Shown: positions 1 through 7,268 of the stretch, piece by piece
How positions within the stretch are numbered: position 1 is the first letter of the stretch
How the letters are laid out: each line of letters opens with the position of its first letter
DNA from: Sulfitobacter sabulilitoris
GTDB taxonomy: Bacteria; Pseudomonadota; Alphaproteobacteria; Rhodobacterales; Rhodobacteraceae
DNA: 64,000 nt
NCBI RefSeq assembly: GCF_005887615.1
Contig: NZ_VANS01000005.1
Span: forward strand, 1 to 64,000
Direction of reading: 5' to 3'
Notes under the pieces: generated by a model
The model's database searches: none
What the model saw: only the letters and a program-made list of their open reading frames with translations
What the model was told of the DNA's origin: nothing
Made by a program: the position numbers and the translations under genes

Positions 1-707
1 TATGCCGAACAAAGCTGGCGCCACTCGGCGAGGGCGGCGGCGCGGTTCAGCTTGAAATCGTCACGTGTGTAGAGGTGGCGTTCCTGGTTGAAGTGGTTGC
101 AGACAAAAGCATGAACGGCGGCGAATTTCTGCAGACATCGCATCTGCCGGAAGCGGAGCATCGCGCGTTCCCGTCGTCGGAAAGGTAGATGCGAATTCTC
201 TGCCCGGTTGTTCTGCCAACGGCCTGTTTCCTGTCGACTGGAGTTGCCGATGACCTTCATCGCGGCACCATAGGAGCGGAGCTTATCGGTCACGATCACT
301 TCCGGATTGCCGTACCGCTTCATTGATTTCCTGAGGAATTTCAATGCGGCCTTACGATCCCGGCGCTTCGTGACGTAGCTCTCCAGCACCTCGCCCTCGT
401 GGTCGACGGCCCGCCACAAGTAATGCGTCTGGCCGTTGATCCTCACGAAAACCTCGTCCAGATGCCAACGCCAGTTCGAGTAACACCGCATCTTCTGGAC
501 ACGTTTGCGGCGGATTTCAGCGGCAAACATCGGGCCAAACTTATTCCACCAGAAACGGATGGTTTCGTGGCTCACATCGATGCCCCGTTCATGCAGCAGA
601 TCGTCGACATTTCGAAGTGACAACGGGAAACGAACGTAGAGCATCACTGCCAGGCGGATGATCTCAGGACTGGTTTTGAAGTAGCGAAATGCAGAGCGTT
701 TCGTCAT
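1..707 (-). CDS. IS6-family DDE transposase (copy a), stop codon at window edge
   Basis: Cut-and-copy transposase acting on its own IS ends. It reads from ATG at 707 for 235 codons without interruption and ends in TA at the window edge, so the stop is almost certainly TAA or TAG with its last base just outside. Conserved features: N-terminal helix-turn-helix (LYVRFPLSLRNVDDLL, RGIDVSHETIRFWW), first Asp in WHLDEVFV, second Asp in VIVTDKLRSYG, and the Glu block NNRAENSHLPFRRRERAM typical of IS6/IS26-type enzymes. Length matches the family (about 235 residues). It looks intact and aligns end to end with the 234-residue copy at 1616-2320, with one extra codon before WRWHLDEV. Confidence 0.88.
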   Translation of the reverse strand, partial: MTKRSAFRYFKTSPEIIRLAVMLYVRFPLSLRNVDDLLHERGIDVSHETIRFWWNKFGPMFAAEIRRKRVQKMRCYSNWRWHLDEVFVRINGQTHYLWRAVDHEGEVLESYVTKRRDRKAALKFLRKSMKRYGNPEVIVTDKLRSYGAAMKVIGNSSRQETGRWQNNRAENSHLPFRRRERAMLRFRQMRCLQKFAAVHAFVCNHFNQERHLYTRDDFKLNRAAALAEWRQLCSA

Positions 708-764
708 AAGCGGAGGCTACGGGACCGCCCTGCCCGTCTCAAGCCAGTTTCCTCTGATGGTGTG
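1..764 (-). mobile_element. IS6-family insertion sequence, copy a (left end off window)
   Basis: Copy a consists of a transposase gene plus about 57 bases of outer sequence. The outer end around 749-764 is alignable with the right end of copy b at 2362-2377 (shared ctcaagccagttt block followed by a diverged TCAGA-type terminal repeat), so the element boundary is placed near 764. The other end lies beyond base 1. Nucleotide divergence from copy b shows it is a different IS6-family member, not a recent duplicate. Confidence 0.75.
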
Positions 765-841
765 GACGGCTCCACCCGAACGGCATCGCAATGTGCCATG
801 CTGGTGCTGTTTGCAACCAACAGAAAGAAGGAGCCGACCAC

Positions 842-1417
842 ATGACTATTACAACACTCGGGATCGACATCGCCAAGTCCGTCTTTCAACTCCACGGGGT
901 TGATGCTGATGGCACGATTATTTTGCAAAAGAAGCTACGGCGTGGCGCCGTGCTCAGCTTTCTCGATCAGTTGGATCCCTGCTTGATCGGCATTGAGGCC
1001 TGTGCCACATCGCATCATTGGGCGCGTGAGATTGCGGCGCTTGGTCACGAAGTCCGGCTGATCCCTCCGGCGTACGTGAAACCATATGTGAAGCGGCAGA
1101 AGAACGATGCGTCCGACGCTGAGGCGATCTGCGAGGCTGTCACCCGGCCGAACATGCGGTTTGGTTCAGTGAAGACCAAGGAACAGCAGAGTGTCCTGGT
1201 CCTGCACCGGTCGCGCGATTTGCTGATGCGGCAGCGCACGATGATCCTGAATGCGATCCGGGCACACTTCGCGGAGTTCGGGATCACTGCGCCGCAGGGG
1301 CCACGCAAAGTGATCGAACTTGTCACTCGCCTTCGTGATGATGGCAATCTGGGACTGTCGGAGGTCGCCCAGTCGGCGCTCCTCGCCTTGGCGGGTCAAC
1401 TCGACAATCTGGCTGCC
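842..1417 (+). pseudogene. Truncated IS110-family transposase
   Basis: N-terminal part of an IS110/IS1111-type DEDD transposase. ATG at 842 follows a good ribosome binding site (aaggagccgacc). The RuvC-like N-terminal domain is visible: GIDIAKSVFQLHGVD with the first Asp, an IGIEAC block with the Glu, and NDASDAEAICEAV with the two later Asp residues. Coding similarity stops after about 191 codons, where the left end of an IS6 element begins (1418). The C-terminal Transposase_20 domain with its catalytic Ser is absent from the rest of the window. The reading frame runs on into IS6 DNA to a stop at 1534. This is a disrupted, probably inactive gene. Confidence 0.85.
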
Positions 1418-1562
1418 GGGTACTGTCAGACAAATGCGAACCAGTCTCTGTTCTTCAGCAACCTCAATCTGTCAGGCTGCGCAGAGGCCGCGCCACTCGG
1501 TAAGAGCAGCGACGCGGTTCAGCTTGAAAATTGATCGGCTGTAGAGATGGCGCTCCGCGTTG
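1418..1562 (-). mobile_element. IS6-family remnant (third copy, left end only)
   Basis: A 145-base fragment of another IS6 element. It starts with a terminal repeat GGTACTGTCAGACAAA, which matches the copy b right terminus at 12 of 16 positions, and contains on the minus strand the last 30 or so codons of an IS6 transposase (…ERHLYSRSIFKLNR…LTEWRGLCAA, stop at about 1477-1479). It is cut off at 1562 by copy b. The order shows an insertion into the IS110 gene followed by a second insertion into this element. Confidence 0.75.
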
Positions 1563-2377
1563 GGTGCTGCCAGACGAATTCGAACCAGTCTCCGAATGGA
1601 CAGTGACGCTGCCTCTTATTTTGCGCAGAGGCCGCGCCACTCGGCAAGAGCGGCGGCACGGTTGAGTTTGAAATTGGGTCGAGTTGAGAGGCTGCGCTCC
1701 TGATTAAAGTGATTGTAGACGGAAGCGTGAACGGCGGCGAATTTCTGTAAACTTCGCATGCGCCTGAAACGCAACATCGCCCTCTCCCGTCGTCGAAACG
1801 GCAGATGTGAATTCTCCGCCCGATTGTTCAGCCAGCGGCCGGTTTCTTGGCGGTGTTCCGCACCAATTTCCTTCAGCGCCGCTCCGTATGAACGCAGTCG
1901 GTCCGTGACGACAACCTCCGGCTGACCATGCTTACGCATTGCTTTCTTTAAGAATTTCAATGCGGCCTTCTTATCGCGCGTCTTTGTCACAAAGCTTTCC
2001 AGGACTTCGCCTTCATGATCGACCGCGCGCCATAGGTAGTGTCGCTCACCGTTAATTTTTACAAACACCTCGTCCAGGTGCCAGCGCCAGCGACTGGATT
2101 TCATGCTCGCAATTCGGCGCTTTCGGATCTCGGCAGCGAACAGCGGACCGAAACGATGCCACCAGTATCTCACAGCTTCATGGCTCACATCGATGCCGCG
2201 CTCATGAAGAAGATCCTCCACATTGCGAAGCGACAGCGGAAACCGCACGTACAGCATCACTGCCAGGCGGATTATCTCACGGCTCGTTTTGAAATAGCGA
2301 AATGGATCAGGTTTGGTCATCCATAGAAGCTACGAAACCACCCTGCCCGCCTCAAGCCAGTTTCTTCTGACAATGCC
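1563..2377 (-). mobile_element. IS6-family insertion sequence, copy b (complete)
   Basis: Complete 815-base element bounded by imperfect terminal inverted repeats: GGTGCTGCCAGACGAA at the left and, on the other strand, GGCATTGTCAGAAGAA at the right (11 of 16 positions shared). It carries a single transposase gene. Flanking octamers (ccgcgttg and gggaggcg) are not identical, so there is no 8-bp target duplication; this is expected after rearrangement or IS6-type cointegrate recombination. Confidence 0.8.
1616..2320 (-). CDS. IS6-family DDE transposase (copy b)
   Basis: 234-residue transposase that moves copy b. ATG at 2320. N-terminal HTH region, then the DDE core: Asp in WHLDEVFVKINGER, Asp in VVVTDRLRSYG, Glu in NNRAENSHLPFRRRERAM. 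The length and the block WRAVDHEGEVLESFVTK are typical of the IS6 group found in alphaproteobacteria. No frameshift or internal stop is present, so it may be active. It differs at many positions from copy a, mainly near the N-terminus and in the region before the first catalytic Asp. Confidence 0.93.
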   Translation of the reverse strand: MTKPDPFRYFKTSREIIRLAVMLYVRFPLSLRNVEDLLHERGIDVSHEAVRYWWHRFGPLFAAEIRKRRIASMKSSRWRWHLDEVFVKINGERHYLWRAVDHEGEVLESFVTKTRDKKAALKFLKKAMRKHGQPEVVVTDRLRSYGAALKEIGAEHRQETGRWLNNRAENSHLPFRRRERAMLRFRRMRSLQKFAAVHASVYNHFNQERSLSTRPNFKLNRAAALAEWRGLCAK

Positions 2378-2390
2378 GGGAGGCGCAGTA

Positions 2391-2519
2391 ATGAGCACCA
2401 AGCACACCACAGAGCCGTCAATGGCTGTACGTCGCATCATGCGCAAATATGGCATCGCAGAGCCCAGCGCACGCGCCTACGCCTTCCTAGTCTATGGGGA
2501 GGTCGCGCTGGATGGCTAG
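2391..2519 (+). CDS. Small hypothetical protein (42 aa), mobile-region gene
   Basis: Encodes 42 residues from ATG at 2391, just outside the right end of IS6 copy b. A short helix-rich stretch (MAVRRIMRKYGIAEPSARAY) is reminiscent of a helix-turn-helix arm, but no family is recognised. Its TAG stop overlaps the start of the next gene in the string ATGGCTAG, so the two are translationally coupled. The frame stays open upstream to 2313 inside the IS, but the internal ATG is preferred because the upstream part is IS sequence; the gene could be a 5'-truncated remnant. Confidence 0.45.
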   Translation: MSTKHTTEPSMAVRRIMRKYGIAEPSARAYAFLVYGEVALDG

Positions 2520-2982
2520 ACAAGGCAGCAATAAGGGCAAGCGACCGCAGGACGGGCAGTATATCCCCCTGCCCTACGCCCAACTCAAATCAGCAGCATG
2601 GCGGTCCCTTTCGGGGGCCGCTGTCAAAGTATGGCTGGAACTGCACACACGTTTCAATGGCAGCAACAATGGCAACGTGCGGCTATCCATGAATGAGGCA
2701 GTGTCGGCGCTGGGAATATCCAAGGGAACCGCCCAGCGAGCATTCATCGAACTTCAAGAAAAGGGATTCATTGCCATGCAAAATCCCGGCAACTGGTATC
2801 ATCGCCGCGCGCATGAATGGCGACTGACAACCAAGCGAATGCAGACCTCCAAGGGAATGCAGCCTGCCACAGACGATTGGCGGCACTGGCGCAAAAAAAC
2901 AAAAGACGGACCACCAGAGTACCCGTCGCCATCCCCCATGGGTCCATCAGAAAACCCAAGCCCTTTTGCTGGGTCCACATGA
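2512..2982 (+). CDS. Winged-helix DNA-binding protein of phage/plasmid type
   Basis: 156 residues from ATG at 2512, with GGGGAGG nine bases upstream. Residues about 10-95 look like a winged helix: YIPLPYAQLKSAAWRSLSGA, then VKVWLELHTRFNG, then a helix-turn-helix LSMNEAVSALGISKGTAQRA and a wing GFIAM. Such domains occur in replication-initiation or helix-turn-helix proteins of integrative elements and small plasmids. The C-terminal third is polar and low-complexity (WRHWRKKTKDGPPEYPSPSP). It probably binds element DNA; whether it initiates replication or regulates is unknown. Confidence 0.55.
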   Translation: MARQGSNKGKRPQDGQYIPLPYAQLKSAAWRSLSGAAVKVWLELHTRFNGSNNGNVRLSMNEAVSALGISKGTAQRAFIELQEKGFIAMQNPGNWYHRRAHEWRLTTKRMQTSKGMQPATDDWRHWRKKTKDGPPEYPSPSPMGPSENPSPFAGST

Positions 2983-3066
2983 GAACCCGTCAAAGCCGTT
3001 TCTACCAAGTCTCTGGGTACTCAGGTGGGACGCTAATACTTACCACTCCAATGAAGGGAATGACAC

Positions 3067-3588
3067 GTGACAGAACACATCACCCCAAAGTCGTCTGGCG
3101 TTGATTATCATAAATCCCGCCCAACATTTAAAACCACGGAGGAGGGCGTCGTCCAGATCGTGACCGATCACCCCAATACACTAATAGACCTGTTCAACCT
3201 ACAAACCTACGAGGCCGCCTCCGGGTTGATGGCGACGGCCTTGAGTGCTCTGGGCAGGAACGGCGAAAACCTCCGAGATCTAATGGCTGCAATGCAGGCA
3301 GAATTAAGTCCACGGGATGCAATTGAGGCCATGCTGATTACCCAGATGACGGCAACCCATGTGGCGATGACTTCGCTTTCTCACAAGATGATGGACGCCA
3401 CCAGTGGGCAAATTCGGGAAAGCTGCGAACGGTCAGTGACACGTCTCAGTCGCACCTATCTGGCTCAGATCGACGCATTCAAGAAGTACCGCGCCAAGGC
3501 CCAGCAGACCGTGCGCGTCGAGCGGGTAAACGTGGAGAGCGGCGCACAGGCTATTGTCGGCGATGTCAGCCATGGGGGGGAGAGTTGA
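3067..3588 (+). CDS. Phage-like hypothetical protein
   Basis: 173 residues, starting at GTG 3067 after AAGGGA. It is helical throughout with no membrane segment or recognised catalytic motif. A central stretch (MATALSALGRNGENLRDLMA, then PRDAIEAMLITQMTATHVAM) resembles uncharacterised proteins found next to HGGAP-motif genes in proteobacterial prophage and ICE remnants. Its TGA stop sits only two bases before the next ATG, so the pair is co-translated. Function not known. Confidence 0.55.
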   Translation: MTEHITPKSSGVDYHKSRPTFKTTEEGVVQIVTDHPNTLIDLFNLQTYEAASGLMATALSALGRNGENLRDLMAAMQAELSPRDAIEAMLITQMTATHVAMTSLSHKMMDATSGQIRESCERSVTRLSRTYLAQIDAFKKYRAKAQQTVRVERVNVESGAQAIVGDVSHGGES

Positions 3589-3590
3589 GC

Positions 3591-3857
3591 ATGAAATATG
3601 CCGCTAACCCCATGCAAAGCGCGCAGGCGTCCCCGCGATGCACTGCGCGGGCCAAGCGCACAGGCTTTCTATGCAAGAATCCTGCCGTTCGTGGCTGGCG
3701 CGTCTGTCGGATGCACGGCGCAGGTGGTGGCGCACCTTCTGGTGCATCACACCCGAATTTTGCTCACGGCCTCCGCACCGATTCACACACGGCTATGCGC
3801 AGGTCGGTCATGGAACTAATTCGGCAATTCGATGATGATCTAAACGCGCTTGATTGA
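3591..3857 (+). CDS. Small Cys/HGGAP-type phage-associated protein
   Basis: 88 residues from ATG at 3591 (a TTG at 3585 is possible but has worse context; a G-rich Shine-Dalgarno, ggggggagag, lies just upstream). It shows CTARAKRTGFLCKNPAV, CRMHGAGGGAPSGASHPNF: a Cys-X11-Cys and C-X3-H pattern that could bind zinc, then the HGGAPxG-like sequence seen in small proteins of phage packaging or transposition regions. It forms a tight pair with the preceding gene. Exact role unknown. Confidence 0.55.
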   Translation: MKYAANPMQSAQASPRCTARAKRTGFLCKNPAVRGWRVCRMHGAGGGAPSGASHPNFAHGLRTDSHTAMRRSVMELIRQFDDDLNALD

Positions 3858-4059
3858 TGGGGGCGGGTTGGATCTCTGGACGACCCGTTTTAGGACCGGC
3901 GGCGTTGGACAATTTTCTGCGCCGTCATTTCAAAACAAAAAAGTGCTCACCCCATTCCACACTGCGACAATCAACCCAAAGGCAGGAACGCGTCCAATAG
4001 ATTGCGGTGACGCTGGTTAGCTGCTTTAGATCATCTTGGAACAACAGAAACCGGGCGGC

Positions 4060-4332
4060 ATGACACCACAGGCATTCATCAAGAAATGGCGCAGCGTAGA
4101 ACTGAAGGAACGCACGGCGTCGGAGTCACATTTCAACGAACTGTGTCACCTTCTGGAAATCGACGACCCCATAACTGCTGACCCGAAGGGCGAATGGTTC
4201 TCGTTCGAAAAAGGCGCGTCCAAGACCAAGGGTGGCGACGACTGGCGCGCGGGCCTGGTGACAGAGGATGAAATCCTGTCGCGCCTGTTCAAGCTGAACC
4301 AAGAGCGCGCCGCCAAGGAGACGTCCGCATGA
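4060..4332 (+). pseudogene. Internally deleted MmeI-like DNA methyltransferase relic
   Basis: A 90-residue open frame that joins two ends of a roughly 900-residue protein. Residues 1-57 (MTPQAFIKKWRSVELKERTA, then HFNELCHLL, DPKGEWFSFEKGASKTKGG) match the N-terminal domain of MmeI-like class I DNA methyltransferase/restriction proteins. The last 30 residues (LVTEDEILSRLFKLNQERAA) match the extreme C-terminus of the same family. Everything between, including the SAM-binding and NPPF catalytic motifs, is missing. The junction is in frame. ATG at 4060 fits the family start; a TTG at 4036 is also open. It overlaps the following gene by ATGA. Confidence 0.7.
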
Positions 4333-5204
4333 CCAAGTTCACCCGGCCCAAGCGCATTTCGCTTCGGAACCATCCCGTCTATTCTGAGAACTGGGTGCAA
4401 GACATCATCGCAGAGGACCCCTCCATTCTTGGCCTAGGCGAACTTGTTCTGCGCGACCGCGAACGCATCCATCCGCGCGCGGGAAGACTGGACCTTTTGC
4501 TGCAGGACCCTAACACATACAAGCGTTATGAGGTGGAACTCCAACTAGGTGCCACGGATGAGACCCATATCATCCGGACCATCGAATACTGGGATATCGA
4601 GCGCAAACGCTATCCCCAGTATGAACACTGTGCCGTCATCGTGGCCGAGGACATCACAAGTCGTTTCCTGAATGTGGTGTCGCTGTTCAACGGCGCGTTG
4701 CCCATCATGGCGATACAGATGCAGTCATATCAGGTTGGGGAACACATTACCCTCGTCTTCACCAAGGTTCTGGACGAGGTGCAGCGCGGCCTCGTGGACG
4801 AGGACGAAGATGCAATCAGCGCTCCGACCGACCGCGCCTATTGGGAAAAAGACAAAGGCACGGACAAGACCGTTGCACTGATGGATCGCATGTTCGCGTT
4901 GGTCAAGGAAGGCGACCCCGACTGCGAACTGAAATACAACAAGTTTTATGTCGGCCTCATCAAAGACGGTCGCGCGAACAACTACGTCAGCTTTCGCCCA
5001 CAGAAAGCGTCGGTCCTGCTCGAACCCAAGATTCCACGCTCGGACGAAGTTGACGCCTTGCTGGAAGCAGCGGGCATCGAGACGTTGGAGTATGGCGTGC
5101 GTTGGGGAAACTATCGAATCCGTGTCACCGACAAAGACCTTAAGGCCCACGAAAACTTATTTCGCCGTCTGATTGAGGAAGCGAAAGAGCAAAGGGACGG
5201 CTAG
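4329..5204 (+). CDS. PD-(D/E)XK nuclease-like protein
   Basis: 291 residues; ATG overlaps the preceding stop (ATGA). The N-terminal half has a nuclease-like core: SENWVQDIIAEDPSILGLGE (helix with Glu), then GRLDLLLQDP giving the Asp, a short hairpin, and YEVELQLGATDETH giving E-x-Q in place of the usual E-x-K, followed by HIIRTIEYWDIERKRYP. The C-terminal half (about 205-285) with ELKYNKFYVGL and PRSDEVDALLEAAGIETLEY resembles a DUF5655-type module. It probably cleaves or binds DNA, and sits directly behind the methyltransferase relic, so it likely belonged to a defence locus. Appears intact. Confidence 0.6.
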   Translation: MTKFTRPKRISLRNHPVYSENWVQDIIAEDPSILGLGELVLRDRERIHPRAGRLDLLLQDPNTYKRYEVELQLGATDETHIIRTIEYWDIERKRYPQYEHCAVIVAEDITSRFLNVVSLFNGALPIMAIQMQSYQVGEHITLVFTKVLDEVQRGLVDEDEDAISAPTDRAYWEKDKGTDKTVALMDRMFALVKEGDPDCELKYNKFYVGLIKDGRANNYVSFRPQKASVLLEPKIPRSDEVDALLEAAGIETLEYGVRWGNYRIRVTDKDLKAHENLFRRLIEEAKEQRDG

Positions 5205-5208
5205 ACTT

Positions 5209-5658
5209 ATGCAAAATCTTCAGGATGCACTAGAGGACCTAAAAGAGACCATTTTGGCAGATGGATTTGAACCCATGTTAGTGGAAAAAATTGCGTTAGA
5301 ACATGGCCTAAATCCAATAATGCTTCGCAGAAAATTTATAGAAATGACCGAGCAAGAACCTGAAAGCTACTTCAGAGCAACAGATTTGCCGAGCGGAAAC
5401 GATATTCGGAACCAAATGAATGCTTTAGAGAATGCAAAACTAGAAGTTGCGAACGACTTGATCCGCAGAGATTTTAAGGAAAGAGGGATAACAAAAAAGC
5501 AGTTTGTAGATGAAAATGGCACAGATGCATACGATGCGCTTGTCCTAAAATACAAGCAGCATCCCAAGATGGAAGAACTCGCGAAAAATCACCTTGATGC
5601 AAAAGAACTCCACAACAAATCGCTAGAAGAATTGCTTGCAAAACTAGGCGACTTGTAG
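5209..5658 (+). CDS. AT-rich hypothetical protein
   Basis: 149 residues from ATG 5209 (frame open from 5173 but inside the previous gene). It is clearly lower in GC than the core genes, indicating foreign origin. The N-terminal part includes ILADGFEPMLVEKIALEHGL and PIMLRRKFIEMTEQEPESYF, which could form a helix-turn-helix; the rest is charged and helical. Located four bases after the nuclease-like gene, it is probably in the same transcript. No function can be assigned. Confidence 0.5.
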   Translation: MQNLQDALEDLKETILADGFEPMLVEKIALEHGLNPIMLRRKFIEMTEQEPESYFRATDLPSGNDIRNQMNALENAKLEVANDLIRRDFKERGITKKQFVDENGTDAYDALVLKYKQHPKMEELAKNHLDAKELHNKSLEELLAKLGDL

Positions 5659-5764
5659 GTTGACGGGCCCTTAGAATATGCCCATGGATGCGGCCCTGCT
5701 GAGCTTTTTTAAATGTCTGAAGTTCACCTATTCAGGAGGTGTTGAGCCGCAGAGTAGATAGCTT

Positions 5765-5899
5765 ATGCTTGAACAAACCGAAACGTTGTTGTTCTCGCAA
5801 GGCGTGACAAGCGTTGAAGTCCGGTGTTGGTCTTGCGGTCACACAACCGAATTGACGCCAGACATGCTAGCGAAGGGCATCACGAGGCACAGGCGATGA
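5765..5899 (+). CDS. Possible small C-x2-C protein (44 aa)
   Basis: Short open frame from ATG 5765 to TGA 5899 with VEVRCWSCGHTTELTPDML: a single CxxC knuckle with a following His, as found in tiny zinc-ribbon proteins. A potential SD (ggaggtg) lies about 27 bases upstream, which is too far, so translation is uncertain. It may be a real micro-protein or the tail of a decayed zinc-ribbon gene. Confidence 0.3.
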   Translation: MLEQTETLLFSQGVTSVEVRCWSCGHTTELTPDMLAKGITRHRR

Positions 5900-6009
5900 G
5901 AATTTAACCGTAGTCTCGTCATGGCTTTCCTAATGGCGGTCAAAATGGGGGGCGAGAGTTCAGATAATTCGTATAACTAACTGTTTATAAACAAATAATT
6001 CTAAAATTA

Positions 6010-6099
6010 TGGCGGAGGAGGTGGGATTCGAACCCACGGTACGCTTTCACGCACGCCGGTTTTCAAGACCGGTGCATTCGACCACTCTGCCACTCCTCC
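6010..6099 (-). tRNA. tRNA-Ser (anticodon UGA)
   Basis: 90-nt class II tRNA on the minus strand. The acceptor stem GGAGGAG pairs with CTCCTCC, followed by discriminator G and an encoded CCA (6012-6010). The anticodon loop reads GTCTTGAAAAC, giving UGA for Ser. The long variable arm and GTTCGAATC T-loop are present. Its 3' end faces the mobile region at 1-6000, as expected for an integration site. Confidence 0.95.
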
Positions 6100-6297
6100 G
6101 ACGCGGTCCATCTAAGGGGCTGCAATCGATTCTGGAACCGGCAAATCGTACCCTGCGCCCACGGGGAATCTTGCCGATGGTGCGCCTCGCGGCTTTTCAC
6201 CAAACAGATCGCAGGCTAGAGTGCCGCCAAAGACCCTTTCGAGAGGGCGATCAAGCGTGCCGGTTTACAGCGCGCAACAGGCAAGGACCACGGGATC

Positions 6298-7242
6298 ATG
6301 AGCAGCGCACGACATCATTCCATGCAGCACGGACATTGGCAGAGACGGGCACGGCGCGCCACCGGGGCGGTTCTGGTCCTGGGTCTTCTGGCCGCCTGCG
6401 ACGACAGCGGGCAATTCAACATCGCCGAGAGTTTCAAATCGAAGCCCGCGGCCGAGGCTGCGCCGCAGGCCGGCGCCACGACCAAGATGGTCGAGCGCGA
6501 CGTCGAAGCCCCGGAGGTGTTTTCGGTGACCGAGCCGGGACTGTGGGACGGGCGCCCGTCGCTTGGCGGTGTCTGGGTCGCGCATCCCGATGTGACCGAC
6601 CCCGAACGCGTCATCATCCGCAACACCGTCAACGGCAAGTTCGTCATCGGTGCGCTGTTCCGCCGCGAGCGCGACATTCCCGGCCCCAGGCTGCAGATCT
6701 CGTCGGATGCGGCGACGTCGCTTGGCGTTCTGGCCGGTGCGCCGGTGACGCTGAACGTGACCGCGCTGCGCCGCGAGCAGACGCCGGAGGCCCCCGCGGC
6801 GGAGGACCTGCCGGAGGACAGTGACGACGCGGATGTGCTCGAAGCGCCGGCAGAGATCACGGCGACCGCGCTGGACCCGATTGCCTCTGCCGCCGCGGCG
6901 ATCGAGGCAAGCCCGCCCGCACCCGCCGCGGCCCCCGAGGCCACCGAGGCCCCCGCAGCCACCGAGGCCACGGCCAAACCGGCCCCCCGGCCCGCGTCGG
7001 CACCGGGGCTGTCGAAACCCTTTATCCAGATCGGGATCTTCAGCGTCGAGGCCAACGCCGAACGCACCGCCAAGCAGATGCGCGGCGCGGGCATGGTGCC
7101 CACCGTCAAGCGGCAGGAAACCAACCGCAAGGCGTTCTGGCGCGTGCTCGTGGGGCCCGCGACCTCGGAGTCCGAGCGTACCGACCTTCTGACCAAGATC
7201 AAGGGCGAGGGCTTCTCCGACGCCTACGCCGTAACCAACTGA
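6298..7242 (+). CDS. SPOR-domain lipoprotein
   Basis: 314 residues. The N-terminus has a basic stretch, a hydrophobic core and a lipobox (GLLAAC, Cys 34), so it is a predicted lipoprotein. The C-terminal about 75 residues (PFIQIGIFSVEANAERTA, then RVLVGPATSE) form a SPOR domain that binds denuded septal peptidoglycan. The middle is an Ala/Pro/Glu-rich linker. It lies 26 bases ahead of a D,D-carboxypeptidase gene and likely acts in cell division and wall remodelling. RlpA-like enzymes have SPOR domains, but no RlpA double-psi barrel is obvious here. An alternative start is ATG 6322. Confidence 0.82.
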   Translation: MSSARHHSMQHGHWQRRARRATGAVLVLGLLAACDDSGQFNIAESFKSKPAAEAAPQAGATTKMVERDVEAPEVFSVTEPGLWDGRPSLGGVWVAHPDVTDPERVIIRNTVNGKFVIGALFRRERDIPGPRLQISSDAATSLGVLAGAPVTLNVTALRREQTPEAPAAEDLPEDSDDADVLEAPAEITATALDPIASAAAAIEASPPAPAAAPEATEAPAATEATAKPAPRPASAPGLSKPFIQIGIFSVEANAERTAKQMRGAGMVPTVKRQETNRKAFWRVLVGPATSESERTDLLTKIKGEGFSDAYAVTN

Positions 7243-7268
7243 TACCACCCAGAGGAGCATCCAGTCCC

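Noticed and set aside
399-620. 73-residue plus-strand frame
   Set aside because: It lies opposite the IS6 transposase and has no family pattern; it is a shadow.
1-707. Possible frameshift in IS6 copy a
   Set aside because: Checked codon by codon from ATG 707 to the edge; the frame is continuous, only the last stop base lies outside the window.
1555-2385. 8-bp target duplication of IS6 copy b
   Set aside because: Flanks ccgcgttg and gggaggcg are not alike.
6265-7260. 331-residue and 295-residue minus frames
   Set aside because: Shadows of the SPOR lipoprotein gene caused by high GC; low-complexity composition.
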